Of a DNA stretch of 64,000 nt, positions 1-9,289 are shown one piece after another. The stretch covers positions 248,001 through 312,000 of the forward strand of contig CAVORD010000002.1 in assembly GCA_963698535.1 (NCBI GenBank), read 5' to 3'. The DNA comes from CAVORD01 sp963698535 (lineage in GTDB: Bacteria > Bacteroidota > Bacteroidia > Bacteroidales > VadinHA17). Positions within the stretch are counted from its first letter, which is position 1. The number at the start of each line of letters is the position of its first letter. A model generated the notes under the pieces. It made no database searches. It was not told the origin of the DNA and saw nothing but the letters and a program-made list of their open reading frames with translations. The position numbers were made by a program, and so were the translations under genes.

Positions 1-73
1 GGATCTGAATGGTCGTCCCAGGGTAATCGCTCTTAATCGCAGTGTACCATCAGAGATGATATGTCTGAGGTAG
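1..73 (+). CDS. possible 3' end of an upstream gene (partial)
   Basis: From base 2 a frame runs open for 23 codons and stops at 71-73 (TAG). Its translation ends in SVPSEMICLR. It would be convergent with the minus-strand gene that ends at 86. I do not recognise the peptide and the open stretch is short, so this may be chance. Sequence to the left of the window would decide it. Confidence 0.22.
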   Translation, partial: DLNGRPRVIALNRSVPSEMICLR

Positions 74-85
74 AATATTAACCTG

Positions 86-1423
86 CTACATCAGATCTTT
101 TTCGAAAGCTTCTTTATCGAACTTGTATTTATTATTCAGAAATTCCATTATCGCAACTGTGTCCTTATAGGAATTACCCAGACAGGTAGAAGCACCTGGC
201 GACGGTGTGATATTGAAGATAATTTTATCGCCCGTTATCTTTGCCTCTCCCATCTCAAGTTTTCGCGTAGTATTGTTAACAACCTGTGGCCTTGTTCCTC
301 CAACACCTCTGGCATAGTTGATCTCACTCAGCTTAAGACTCGGAACTATCATTCTTATCTGCTTTATAAACAGTCGCTTTCCAATAAAGGGAATGTCGTA
401 CAGAATATTTAATGAGATATATTTAAACAAGACCGGATCGGTTAAGATCTTAATCAGACTAATCACTGGCCTGAAACCTAATCCAAACGTTTTCCAGTAA
501 TCACCAATGGTTTTCCAGTTATATCTCTCAAGGCGGAAGATCGGCTTTGCTGTTGGTCCGAAACGGGTTATATCCTGGTTATGAACCTCGGGATCACCAT
601 GTATGGCAGCAAAAGGCAGCTTAGCAACCTGGATGGTATAAACCTTACCATTAAGCACTTTAGGTCCTGTATAGAAGCTTCCTGCTACTGACAAAATTGA
701 GTAATTCTTACCATAGCCCAGTGATTTTGCATACATAAGACTATGTCCGCCAGCTGCAATAACAACGACTTTAGCATTGATAACGCCATTATTGGTAGTG
801 ACAACATAATGGTCGGTACCCTTTTCAATCTTCACCAGTTTAGTAGAAAGCCTTATTTCGAGGTCAGGATTACTTTTTTTGGCATTCTCGGCAAAGGAGT
901 GACTCAGGTTCTGAAAATCAACAGTATAGCCATCCTCTGTAGCCAACGCTACAATCTCCTGGTCGGGATCCCGTCCTTCTAAAATTCTGGGTTCTAATCT
1001 GCCTATCTCTTCTTTCTCAATTACATGCAGGTTGGGAAAAAGCTGAGAAAATAGTTTAAAACGTTCTCTTAAACCGTTCACCTGATCTCTTCCAACTGCA
1101 AGAACCATCTTTGAGTATTTACTGAAAAGCTTTCGCTCTCCGCCCCTCTCTTTTTCAGTCTCAACATATTTCATGACCATATCGGCCATGTGCTTCACAT
1201 TTTTTGCCTTCTCAAATGTGTAATTGGTTTCTATATCACCGAAATGCAATGTCTGGCTGTTCATATTCGCAGGTGAATTGACCATACCCAGATCGTGATA
1301 CTTTTCAATTAAGGCAATGTTCCTGACATCGCTGTATTTACTAAGAGTATAAAGAAGAGCTGATCCTACAACCCCGCCTCCAACAATCAGGACCTCATAA
1401 TTAGCTGTTGATTCTTTCATCAT
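86..1423 (-). CDS. mqo: malate:quinone oxidoreductase (FAD-dependent)
   Basis: Membrane-associated FAD enzyme that oxidises malate to oxaloacetate and passes electrons to quinone, replacing or complementing NAD malate dehydrogenase. The 445-residue protein opens with a Rossmann dinucleotide motif (VLIVGGGVVGSALLYTL, residues ~11-27) and has a second FAD-contact stretch near residue 221 (VVVIAAGGHSLMYAK). The C-terminal region has ARGVGGTRPQVV and SPGASTCLGNSYKDT, as in the Mqo family; length fits. It is the last gene of the acn-icd-gltA-mqo operon, and its ATG overlaps the stop of gltA (ATGA). Two adjacent ATG codons begin the frame (1423 and 1420). A related FAD 2-hydroxyacid oxidase is possible, but the TCA context favours Mqo. 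Confidence 0.86.
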   Translation of the reverse strand: MMKESTANYEVLIVGGGVVGSALLYTLSKYSDVRNIALIEKYHDLGMVNSPANMNSQTLHFGDIETNYTFEKAKNVKHMADMVMKYVETEKERGGERKLFSKYSKMVLAVGRDQVNGLRERFKLFSQLFPNLHVIEKEEIGRLEPRILEGRDPDQEIVALATEDGYTVDFQNLSHSFAENAKKSNPDLEIRLSTKLVKIEKGTDHYVVTTNNGVINAKVVVIAAGGHSLMYAKSLGYGKNYSILSVAGSFYTGPKVLNGKVYTIQVAKLPFAAIHGDPEVHNQDITRFGPTAKPIFRLERYNWKTIGDYWKTFGLGFRPVISLIKILTDPVLFKYISLNILYDIPFIGKRLFIKQIRMIVPSLKLSEINYARGVGGTRPQVVNNTTRKLEMGEAKITGDKIIFNITPSPGASTCLGNSYKDTVAIMEFLNNKYKFDKEAFEKDLM

Positions 1424-2785
1424 TTATTTCTGATATTTAACGGTATATATTCCTGTTTACCATACACATTTTTAAAAGCCGGCCTTATGATTCTCTTGGC
1501 AGAGAAGGTAAGTTCCTCAATTCGGTGTGTACACCATCCGGATATCCTTGCGATAGCAAACAAAGGTGTAAACAGCTCTTTGGGTATATCAAGGCAGCTA
1601 TAGACAAATCCTGAATAGAAGTCGACATTTATACAAACTACTTTGGTTGATTTCTCTCCTTTGAATTTCCTGAAAACTTCAGGGGTGAGATTTTCCACCA
1701 TTTCGTAAAGCTCAAATTCAGCAAGCACACCTTTTTCTATGGCCAGCTCCCTGGCTTTAGCCTTCAGTATTGGTGCCCTTGGGTCGGAAATTGTATATAC
1801 AGCATGTCCGATACCATAGATCTTCCCTGAGTGGTCGTGAGCTTTCTGGTTCAATATCTTCAGGAGGTACTCTTCAACCTCCGCAGTGCTCGACCAATCT
1901 TTTACATTAGCCTTTATATCCTCCATCATCTCCAGCACCTTCAGGTTAGCTCCTCCATGAAGCGGTCCCTTCAGTGAACCGATAGCGGAGGTAACTGAAG
2001 AGTAAATATCTGTCTCTGAAGAACTTGTAACCCTCATGGTAAATGTTGAGTTATTTCCTCCTCCGTGTTCGGCATGTAATACAAGGGCAAGATCAAGAAT
2101 ATCAGCCTCAAGCTTTGAGAATCCATCGCAATCACCCTTTATCAGAAAGAGAAAGTTTTCGGCTGTTGACAAATGAGCCTGCGGATGTCGGATCGAAAGT
2201 GTTTTGCCCTTATAAAGATGCCTGAGTGCCTGATAGGAGTATGCCACTATGGTTGGGAACTTGGCTATTATGTTGAGTGTTTGTCTCAACATATTGTCGA
2301 CTGATATATCATCGGGCTTTTCATCAAGGGTGTACAGCCCCAATACCGATCTGGCAAGAATATTCAGAACATCCTTTCCCTTCATCGACAATATCATATC
2401 CTTAACAAAATCGTCCGGCAGTGAACGCATGGAGGCCATATGCTCCGAGAAATCTTTCAGTTCAGCCGCACTCGGCAGGCTACCCGGTAAGCAAAAGAAA
2501 AACCGTTTCATCAAATCCGTGCCTGCCCTCCTGCTGGAACCCATTGGTAATTGCTTCAATATTAATACCCCTGTAATACAACTGACCGGGGATAGCCATT
2601 ACCTTATCGTTCTCTTTCTTATATCCCACAACATCTCCAATGTTTGTCAGACCTACCAGCACACCGGTACCATCTTTATTCCTTAGTCCTCTTTTTACAT
2701 CATAGGTGTCAAATAATGCGCTTTCGATCTGGCAGGCCTTTTTTACTGAGACCTCCATTTTTGAAAAGAAATTGTTATCATCCAT
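1420..2785 (-). CDS. gltA: citrate synthase, interrupted by one frameshift
   Basis: Condenses oxaloacetate and acetyl-CoA to citrate, the entry step of the TCA cycle. Residues 1-101 are read from 2785; that frame stops at 2480-2482 (TAG) directly after FLLLTG. The rest continues in another frame from SLPSAAELKDF to the end at 1420. Removing one base of the GGG run at about 2483-2485 rejoins them as LLLTGSLPSAAEL, giving about 454 residues. Catalytic landmarks are present: the His of HAEHGGGNNSTF, the His of GIGHAVYTISDPRAP, and the Asp of NVDFYSGFVY. It lies 26 bp after icd and overlaps mqo. A 2-methylcitrate synthase cannot be excluded by family alone, but icd and acn beside it argue for citrate synthase. 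The frameshift is probably a sequence error. Confidence 0.86.
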
Positions 2786-2811
2786 TTGTATAGGTTATTA
2801 GAGATGTTGGT

Positions 2812-4078
2812 TTAAATATTTGAAATTATGGCATCAGCAAATTCTGATGTTTTCAGAAGAGTCGCATTATCCATCAACCGATGGAAATCGTAGGTTACCC
2901 GCTTACTGCTTATTGTCTTCTCGAGTCCCTTGTAGATACTGTCTGTTACCTCACCCCATCCCATATAATCAAACATCAATGCACCCGACAGGATCACTGA
3001 CCCTGGATTGACCTTATCCAAGTCCGGCATACTTAGGTGCAGTACCGTGAGTAGCCTCAAATATGGCATGTCCGGTTTCAAAATTGATATTTGCACCCGG
3101 GGCAATTCCAATACCACCTACTATTGCAGCCAGAGCATCGGATATGTAATCACCATTCAGATTAAGTGTTGCAATTACCGAATACTCCAGAGGCCTGGTA
3201 AGTATCTGCTGCAGGAAAGCATCTGCTATCACATCCTTTATAATAACCTTCCCTTCACTTTCTGCTTTCTTAAGCATTTCGTCAGCCACTTCCGGACCTT
3301 TACTGTCAGCGATCTGCTTATGTTGCGACCATGTGAAAACCTGGCTGGCAAACTCTCTCTCCGCCAATGCATAACCCCATTTCATGAAGGCTCCTTCGGT
3401 ATGTTTCATTATGTTTCCTTTATGAACCAGTGTAACCGAGGGTAGTTTCCTCTCAACAGCAAATTTTACAGCCTGCCTGACAAGTCTTTCGGTACCTTCT
3501 ACCGATACAGGTTTTATCCCTATTGAAGAGGTATTGGGGAATCTGATCTTCTTAATACCCATCTCTTCTATCAGGAACTTTTTCACTTTTTCCGTCTCAG
3601 GCTGACCATTAAGAAATTCTATCCCTGCATAAATATCTTCGGTGTTCTCCCTGAATATATGCATGTCAACTGTTTCAGGTCTCTTTACAGGACTGGGAAC
3701 ACCCTTAAAGTAACGCACCGGCCTGTAGCAGGTATAGAGATCAAGTTCCTGCCTCAAGGCGACATTAAGTGACCGCATTCCCTCTCCTACCGGAGTAGTT
3801 AGAGGACCTTTAATTCCAACAAGATATTCTCTGAAGTCGGCGAGTGTCTCCTTAGGCATCCAGTTTCCTGTTTGTTTAAAAGCCTTCTCCCCTGCCAGCA
3901 CCTCTTTCCATGCCACTTTCCGTTTCCCGTTATATGACCTTGAAACTGCTGCGTCGAAAACGCGAACAGAGGCATTCCATATGTCCGGACCAATTCCGTC
4001 TCCCTCAATAAATGGTATTATTGGATGATCAGGCACAATCAGTTTCCCGTTTACAATTTTGATTTTTTCAGCTATCAT
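2812..4078 (-). CDS. icd: NADP-type isocitrate dehydrogenase, interrupted by one frameshift
   Basis: Oxidative decarboxylation of isocitrate to 2-oxoglutarate in the cytoplasm. The protein resembles the E. coli Icd type: FIEGDGIGPDIW near residue 25, the substrate/phosphorylation loop LTTPVGEGMRSLNVALRQ near 93-110, then RPVRYFKGVPSPVKRPE and FRENTEDIYAGIEF. The upstream frame ends after THGTAPKYAGLG (stop at 3014), while the conserved continuation LDKVNPGSVILS lies in the next frame. Deleting one T of the CTT at about 3020-3021 gives KYAGLDKVNPGS and a 421-residue enzyme, the normal length. It starts 4 bp after the aconitase stop, so the two are co-transcribed. The shift is probably a sequence error. 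Confidence 0.9.
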
Positions 4079-4082
4079 TTCT

Positions 4083-6338
4083 TCAATTTAATTTCCTGAT
4101 TATATTTAATGCACTTCCCTCTTTAAACCACTCAATCTGTGCTTCATTGTAAGAGTGGTTCACCGGGAAATGTTCCCTGCTGCCGTCTGAGTGATTCAAA
4201 ATCACCGTCAGAGAAACGCCGGGAGCAATATCCTTTAGTCCTGTAATATCAATTTTATCGTCCTCTCTTATCTTGTCGTAGTCATCCTTGTTAACAAATG
4301 ACAGTGGAAGGACACCCTGTTTTTTAAGATTGGTTTCGTGTATTCTGGCAAATGATTTGACAATTACTGCCTTGACACCCAAATATCTGGGTTCCATTGC
4401 TGCATGCTCCCTTGATGACCCTTCACCAAAATTTTCCTCCCCTACTACCACTGATCCTATCTCCCTGAACTTTTTTGCCACAGCAGGTACACCTGCATAA
4501 GTACCTGTGGTACTATCAAGTACCTTATTGGTTTCATTGTTGAAGGAGTTAACGGCTCCTATCATATAATTCTCGGAGATATTCTCCAGATGACCCCTGT
4601 ACTTCAGCCAGTATCCGGCCATTGAGATATGGTCGGTAGTGCATTTCCCTTTTGCCTTGATCAGAAGCGGCAGATTTGAAAAATCTTTACCATCCCATGG
4701 TTTGAATGGTGTAAGTAGTTGCAACCTGTCTGATTCGGGAGCTACTAATATATCCATGTTACCCTTGTCTTTTACCGGCTTCTGAAAACCCGATTCAACT
4801 GTTCCGAATCCACGGACAGGAAGGTCGATACCCTCCGGTTCCTTTAGCTTAACGGCTAAACCCTTCGAATTTACAAGGGTATCAGTAATAGGGTTAAATG
4901 TAAGCTTACCGGCTAACGCAATTGCTGTAACTATTTCGGGAGAGGCTACAAAAGCATGTGTGTTTGGATTACCATCAGTCCTCTTGGAAAAGTTTCTGTT
5001 AAATGAGTGTATCACTGTATTAACCTTTTGCTCCTCTGATCCTGATCTTGCCCATTGGCCAATGCAGGGACCACAGGCATTTGCAAATACCTTCCCCCCG
5101 ATATTCTTAAATAGATCCAGAAACCCGTCCCTCTCTGCTATCGACCTTATCTGGTCGGAACCCGGTGTAACGGTATACTCCGATATTGCTTTGAGGTTTT
5201 TGGAAAGCGCATCCTTTACAATTGAGGCAGCACGCGAAAGATCTTCATATGATGAATTGGTACACGACCCGATAAGACCTACCTCCACATCGATTGGCCA
5301 TCCGTTCTTTTCTGCTACCTCCTTCATCTTAGAGATGGGTGTGGATATATCAGGTGAAAAGGGGCCGTTTATATATGGTTCAAGCTGCGACAGATCAATT
5401 TCGATAAACTGATCATAATAGGAAGATGGATCGGCAAGCACTTCCGGATCTGCAGTCAGGTTTTTCATATTGTCTGCAGCCATTTCAGCAACCTCACTCC
5501 TGCCTGTGGCATTAAGATATCTGATCATTGAGTCATCCAGGTTGAAGAGTGAGCAGGTCGCTCCTGTTTCAGCCCCCATGTTGCAAATAGTTGCCTTCCC
5601 GGTGCATGAAAGCGACGCAGCCCCTTCACCAAAGTATTCAATGATGGCTCCGGTACCACCCTTTACCGTGAGCATACCTGCTACCTTTAGTATAACATCC
5701 TTCGCAGAGGTCCAACCACTTAATTTACCTGTCAGCTTTATTCCTATAAGTTTCGGAAATTTCAACTCCCATCCCATACCGGCCATTACATCAACGGCAT
5801 CGGCTCCGCCGACACCTATGGCAATCATCCCCAGTCCACCGGCATTTGGTGTGTGTGAATCGGTGCCTATCATCATACCGCCGGGAAAAGCATAGTTCTC
5901 GAGGACGATCTGGTGTATAATACCTGCACCCGGTTTCCAAAATCCAATATCGTATTTATTGCAGGCCGAGCTCAGGAAATCGTATACCTCCTTGTTAGTC
6001 ACCCCTGCAGTTTTTAAATCATCGTCAGCCCCTGTCCTGGCAACTATCAGGTGATCGCAATGCACTGTTGCAGGAACAGATGAACTCTCCTTGCCAGCCA
6101 TCATGAACTGCAACATTGCCATCTGAGCAGTTGCATCCTGCATTGCAACCCTGTCCGGAGCAAAATCAACATAATCAACGCCACGAGTGAACGATCGGGG
6201 TCGAACATCTTTATGCAGGTGGCTGTATAATATTTTCTCGCTTAGCGTCAGGGGACGCCCTAATACCTTTTTCGCATCAGTGATCCTTGATGATAGTTCA
6301 CTGTAGTAAGTCTTGATGATCTCCAGGTCAAATATCAT
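4083..6338 (-). CDS. acn: aconitate hydratase
   Basis: [4Fe-4S] enzyme interconverting citrate and isocitrate through cis-aconitate. The 751-residue length fits the mitochondrial-type bacterial aconitases. Cluster ligands are visible: one Cys in GLIGSCTNSSYEDL (~residue 361) and two in NACGPCIGQWAR (~residues 424-427). Substrate-binding motifs TDSHTPNAGGLG and GEENFGEGSSREHAA (C-terminal swivel domain) are intact. This is the first gene of the acn-icd-gltA-mqo operon on the minus strand. The 295 bp upstream (6339-6633) is AT-rich and non-coding; it presumably holds the operon promoter, but I could not fix a convincing -7 element there. Confidence 0.95.
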   Translation of the reverse strand: MIFDLEIIKTYYSELSSRITDAKKVLGRPLTLSEKILYSHLHKDVRPRSFTRGVDYVDFAPDRVAMQDATAQMAMLQFMMAGKESSSVPATVHCDHLIVARTGADDDLKTAGVTNKEVYDFLSSACNKYDIGFWKPGAGIIHQIVLENYAFPGGMMIGTDSHTPNAGGLGMIAIGVGGADAVDVMAGMGWELKFPKLIGIKLTGKLSGWTSAKDVILKVAGMLTVKGGTGAIIEYFGEGAASLSCTGKATICNMGAETGATCSLFNLDDSMIRYLNATGRSEVAEMAADNMKNLTADPEVLADPSSYYDQFIEIDLSQLEPYINGPFSPDISTPISKMKEVAEKNGWPIDVEVGLIGSCTNSSYEDLSRAASIVKDALSKNLKAISEYTVTPGSDQIRSIAERDGFLDLFKNIGGKVFANACGPCIGQWARSGSEEQKVNTVIHSFNRNFSKRTDGNPNTHAFVASPEIVTAIALAGKLTFNPITDTLVNSKGLAVKLKEPEGIDLPVRGFGTVESGFQKPVKDKGNMDILVAPESDRLQLLTPFKPWDGKDFSNLPLLIKAKGKCTTDHISMAGYWLKYRGHLENISENYMIGAVNSFNNETNKVLDSTTGTYAGVPAVAKKFREIGSVVVGEENFGEGSSREHAAMEPRYLGVKAVIVKSFARIHETNLKKQGVLPLSFVNKDDYDKIREDDKIDITGLKDIAPGVSLTVILNHSDGSREHFPVNHSYNEAQIEWFKEGSALNIIRKLN

Positions 6339-6633
6339 ATCATATTAATATTTAGATATATGCATATGTTCGTGTGCAATTTCAGGAGGGCCTGTTTGTT
6401 TCACAATAGTATAACAATTTTCAGGCAGCCTGGTTCATTTACAAAATATGGTTCTGTACTGATTAAGTTTCTTTGGAAAGTGGCTGAAACTTAATAAAAA
6501 AAGTGAACTTAATCTTTTCCTATGGTCTAATATTTATCATGTATAGCCACATAATTTCTCAATTCAAATTTTTTCAAATAAGAACAATTCGACTGGTGAC
6601 TAAAACCAAGATAAGGACTGAATTCCGGGTACA

Positions 6634-7857
6634 CTATCTGAGCAATGGTTCTATTATTTTCACATCTCCATCATTAGGTGAAGGATCTATTCGCAGCAGA
6701 CGGCAGACGATATTGTAAACATCAACATTATGGAGTTCATTAATTCTTATGCCTTTCCTGAATCCCGGACCACGGGCAATAAAAAGTGATTGCATATCGT
6801 CCATTGCAGGGTCAAATCCATGGTCTCCTCCATTGTATTCCGATCTGCCCGGCCTGGTCCCTATCACGCGGCCGCTGTCGGCGAGAATTATTACTTCCGG
6901 TATCCTGCTATTCTTACCATAGTGAAATTCTGCGGGCAGGTTTTCTCTCTTCCACACCCTCAGGCTGTCGAATGGTTCAAGTATCGAAACTATTGAATCG
7001 GCGTATCCCGGATTTGGTTCCAGTTGATAAATCGGTGAAGATCCGTCAAGGCGGCTGATCATATAAGCAGGGATATGATCAAGGAGGTTAAGATACGACC
7101 CCTTCCCCTGGTTTGTCATTCCGTGATCTGACAGGAATATCAGATTAATTCTCCTTCCTATCTTCAGATCCTTTAATCTGGAATCAAGTATACCCAGTAA
7201 ACTGTCAATATTTCTTACTGCTGCTCCCGTTTCATTTGAATTGGGACCAAAATTATGGGCCACACCATCGGGCTCCTCAAAATAGAGAGTAACAAGGCGT
7301 GGCCTCTTTTTGCGTGAATATGAAAGCCATTTTATTACGGTGTCGATCCTTGCATCAAAGGCCACAGAGCTGTCAAATGTCTTCCAGTAGTCGGGTTGAA
7401 CACCACCCACTGCCGCCTCTGAGCCTACCCAGTAGAATGAAGCAGTTGTCAATCCCTGTCTTGAAGCTGTTGACCATATCGGTTCCCCGGAATAGAACCT
7501 CGGATCCTCAACTGCTGTTCTGTCACCTATCCTGTAGAGACGGTCCAGTTCAGGCGCATAGAATGTGTTATTGATAATCCCATGATTATCAGGATAAAGA
7601 CCCGTGGCAAGAGTATAGTGGTTAGGAAATGTCTTTGACGGGAATGCCGGAATTAGTCTTTCCGATCTCACACCCTTTTCTGCAATGGCATCGAGCGAAG
7701 GTGTCCCATAAAGATTTCCATAATCCCACCTGAAGCCATCGGCTGAGACAAGCACGACATAGTTTTCCGACTGTTGGATGTATACCATAAAAATAATAGC
7801 AAATACTCCCCCTAGTATTCCTCCTATGATCAGTGATCTCTTAATGGTTGGTGTCAT
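6634..7857 (-). CDS. membrane-anchored type I phosphodiesterase / nucleotide pyrophosphatase family protein
   Basis: Alkaline-phosphatase-superfamily hydrolase of the ENPP group (PF01663), which cleaves phosphodiester or pyrophosphate bonds of nucleotides or lipids outside the cytoplasm. I start at the ATG at 7857 (MTPTIKRS), which puts a single N-terminal membrane anchor at residues ~7-27. An earlier in-frame start 14 codons upstream would put extra residues ahead of the anchor. Metal-site motifs in order: SADGFRWDYG, the nucleophile loop FPSKTFPNHYTLATGLYP (Thr nucleophile and Asn), EEPDGVAHNFGP, LSDHGM and GGDHGFDP. All expected Asp/His ligands are present. 407 residues, complete. The natural substrate is not evident. 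Confidence 0.85.
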   Translation of the reverse strand: MTPTIKRSLIIGGILGGVFAIIFMVYIQQSENYVVLVSADGFRWDYGNLYGTPSLDAIAEKGVRSERLIPAFPSKTFPNHYTLATGLYPDNHGIINNTFYAPELDRLYRIGDRTAVEDPRFYSGEPIWSTASRQGLTTASFYWVGSEAAVGGVQPDYWKTFDSSVAFDARIDTVIKWLSYSRKKRPRLVTLYFEEPDGVAHNFGPNSNETGAAVRNIDSLLGILDSRLKDLKIGRRINLIFLSDHGMTNQGKGSYLNLLDHIPAYMISRLDGSSPIYQLEPNPGYADSIVSILEPFDSLRVWKRENLPAEFHYGKNSRIPEVIILADSGRVIGTRPGRSEYNGGDHGFDPAMDDMQSLFIARGPGFRKGIRINELHNVDVYNIVCRLLRIDPSPNDGDVKIIEPLLR

Positions 7858-7883
7858 ATCAATTGTTTTATGATGGAAAAGTA

Positions 7884-7918
7884 CAAAAAAAGACGGCAAA
7901 CTCCTCAGCTTGCCGTCA
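7884..7918 (-). terminator. rho-independent terminator after the SPOR lipoprotein gene
   Basis: Arms GACGGCAA (7892-7899) and TTGCCGTC (7910-7917) form an 8-bp stem. On the minus strand the stem is followed by a run of seven T. It lies between the stop of the SPOR gene and the start of the phosphodiesterase gene, so the two are probably separate transcription units. Confidence 0.75.
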
Positions 7919-7944
7919 AGTACTAAAACCTAAACCATGGCCAC

Positions 7945-8400
7945 TTACTTTCTATGGATCAATAGCCATGTATCGTTATATTTTGGGAATTTATCCCTGA
8001 TACGTCTTACTTCAGATCTTGCCGCAACAACATCATCGGTGGCAAGTACCGAAACCCTATATAGACCAGCCTCATTCCTTAGTAGTGATGACTTGAACCC
8101 CTCCCTTAATATCTCCTGCTGGTATTTTATCGCATTATCATATCCCCTGAAACTTCCAATTATTACAAAGTAGCTGTAAGGGTCAACCGGCACATTCTGT
8201 ATTGGAACCAATTTTTCCTGAACCTCTCTTATCTCTGGTTTGACTACAGGTTTCTCAATTACAGGTTCAGGCTTAGGTGCCTCAGCCTGGACCGGCGGCT
8301 TGTAATCATAATCAGAACTTTTGCGGTTCTTTTTGGCTCCTCCGCATGACACCAGTAACGATGCTGTAATGATCAATATAATTGTGACGTTCCCTTTCAT
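7945..8400 (-). CDS. SPOR-domain lipoprotein
   Basis: Small (151 aa) exported lipoprotein. The N-terminal signal ends in the lipobox LLVSCGG (Cys ~19). A Pro/Glu/Lys/Val-rich linker (~residues 35-70) leads to a C-terminal SPOR-like domain (~75-150; YFVIIGSFRGYDNAIKYQ, with VSVLATDD later). SPOR domains bind denuded peptidoglycan glycan strands, so a role in cell-wall or septal organisation is likely. It is a single-gene unit with its own terminator. Confidence 0.78.
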   Translation of the reverse strand: MKGNVTIILIITASLLVSCGGAKKNRKSSDYDYKPPVQAEAPKPEPVIEKPVVKPEIREVQEKLVPIQNVPVDPYSYFVIIGSFRGYDNAIKYQQEILREGFKSSLLRNEAGLYRVSVLATDDVVAARSEVRRIRDKFPKYNDTWLLIHRK

Positions 8401-8539
8401 TTCAGTACAAATATGATAGTAAATTCCTTATCAAAATCAGGGGTTCTTAAATTTTAACCAAAATTTAATATTCCATTTAGAAACTGAATCATCTTTCCCA
8501 AAACGAATGAATCGTTAACTTTAAGGAAAATTCAATCTC

Positions 8540-9106
8540 ATGAAACGATCAATACTTTTTATTCTTTCACTATTCTCCATTATGGCTGTTACAGTTGGGC
8601 AGGAAGCTCTTATAATTGTTGATATCCAGGACTTCTACTACCCCGGAGGCAGGAGTGAATTAGTTCAGCCTGAAAAAGCAGGGGACAATGCTGCTCTTCT
8701 CCTGGAAAAGTTCAGGAAGGAAGGTAAACTGGTGATTCATGTGAGACATAACTTTGAGCCGGGAGGTAGTATACATAGATCAGTTGCTCCATTGAAAGAA
8801 GAAAAGGTAATCTCCAAAGATGATGTTAATGCCTTTAAGGGCACTGATCTTCTGGAATACCTGCGGTCAAATAATATTTCTTCGCTCGTAATATGTGGTA
8901 TGCAGACCCACATGTGTGTGGAGGCAGCTGTAAGGGCAGGCGCCGACTATGGGTTCAAAGTAGTTCTGGTGCAAGATGCATGCACTACCCGGGACCTTAA
9001 ATTTGGAGATATAAATATAGGATGGCAAGAGGTTCACTATTCAACTCTTGCCACCCTGAAAAGTTATGCGACTATTGTTACCACCGGAGAATACTTAAAT
9101 AAGTAG
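8540..9106 (+). CDS. exported isochorismatase-family cysteine hydrolase
   Basis: 188 residues. The first ~20 form a cleavable signal peptide (MKRSILFILSLFSIMAVTVG, then QEALI). The remainder is an isochorismatase/nicotinamidase fold: catalytic Asp in LIIVDIQDFYYPGG (~residue 28), and the nucleophile Cys in GMQTHMCVEAAVRAGADYG (~residue 130) after the usual cis-peptide region. A Lys is expected between them. The family hydrolyses nicotinamide, carbamoyl or vinyl-ether substrates; the substrate here is unknown. Export of this normally cytoplasmic family is the notable point. It is divergent from the SPOR gene across 139 bp and convergent with the fumarase gene. Confidence 0.8.
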   Translation: MKRSILFILSLFSIMAVTVGQEALIIVDIQDFYYPGGRSELVQPEKAGDNAALLLEKFRKEGKLVIHVRHNFEPGGSIHRSVAPLKEEKVISKDDVNAFKGTDLLEYLRSNNISSLVICGMQTHMCVEAAVRAGADYGFKVVLVQDACTTRDLKFGDINIGWQEVHYSTLATLKSYATIVTTGEYLNK

Positions 9107-9186
9107 GCCGGTGGATAAACGTTGGAGGTTAATAAGCTTCACTTATTATACTGCTCGTACATATCGTTCCCTTTGTCATCAACAAT

Positions 9187-9289
9187 AATGAAAGCCGGAA
9201 AATCCTCAACATATATCTTCCTAACTGCTTCCATTCCAAATGAAAGCCGGAAAATCCTCAACATAGATCTTTCTTACCGCTTCCATTCC
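9187..9289 (-). repeat. imperfect 52-bp-period direct duplication at the fumarase 3' end
   Basis: Two 51-bp copies lie at 9187-9237 and 9239-9289 and differ at four positions. Read as minus-strand codons, all four differences are synonymous (ATA/ATC, AGG/AGA, GTT/GTA, GCA/GCG). Both encode GMEAVRKIYVEDFPAFI. The 52-bp offset shifts frame, so the gene reads through the proximal copy and stops inside the distal one at 9221-9223. The natural C-terminus (IIVDDKGNDMYEQYNK, stop at 9139-9141) follows the distal copy but is out of frame. Confidence 0.9.

Noticed and set aside
1420..4078. Programmed +1 frameshifting in gltA and icd
   Set aside because: The breaks share no slippery codon or stop context. 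In folK and the lamin-tail gene the true shift lies several codons before the stop, at homopolymers, which fits sequence error instead.
4960..5412. 150-codon open frame antisense to aconitase
   Set aside because: It lies entirely inside a conserved gene and is low in recognisable protein features.
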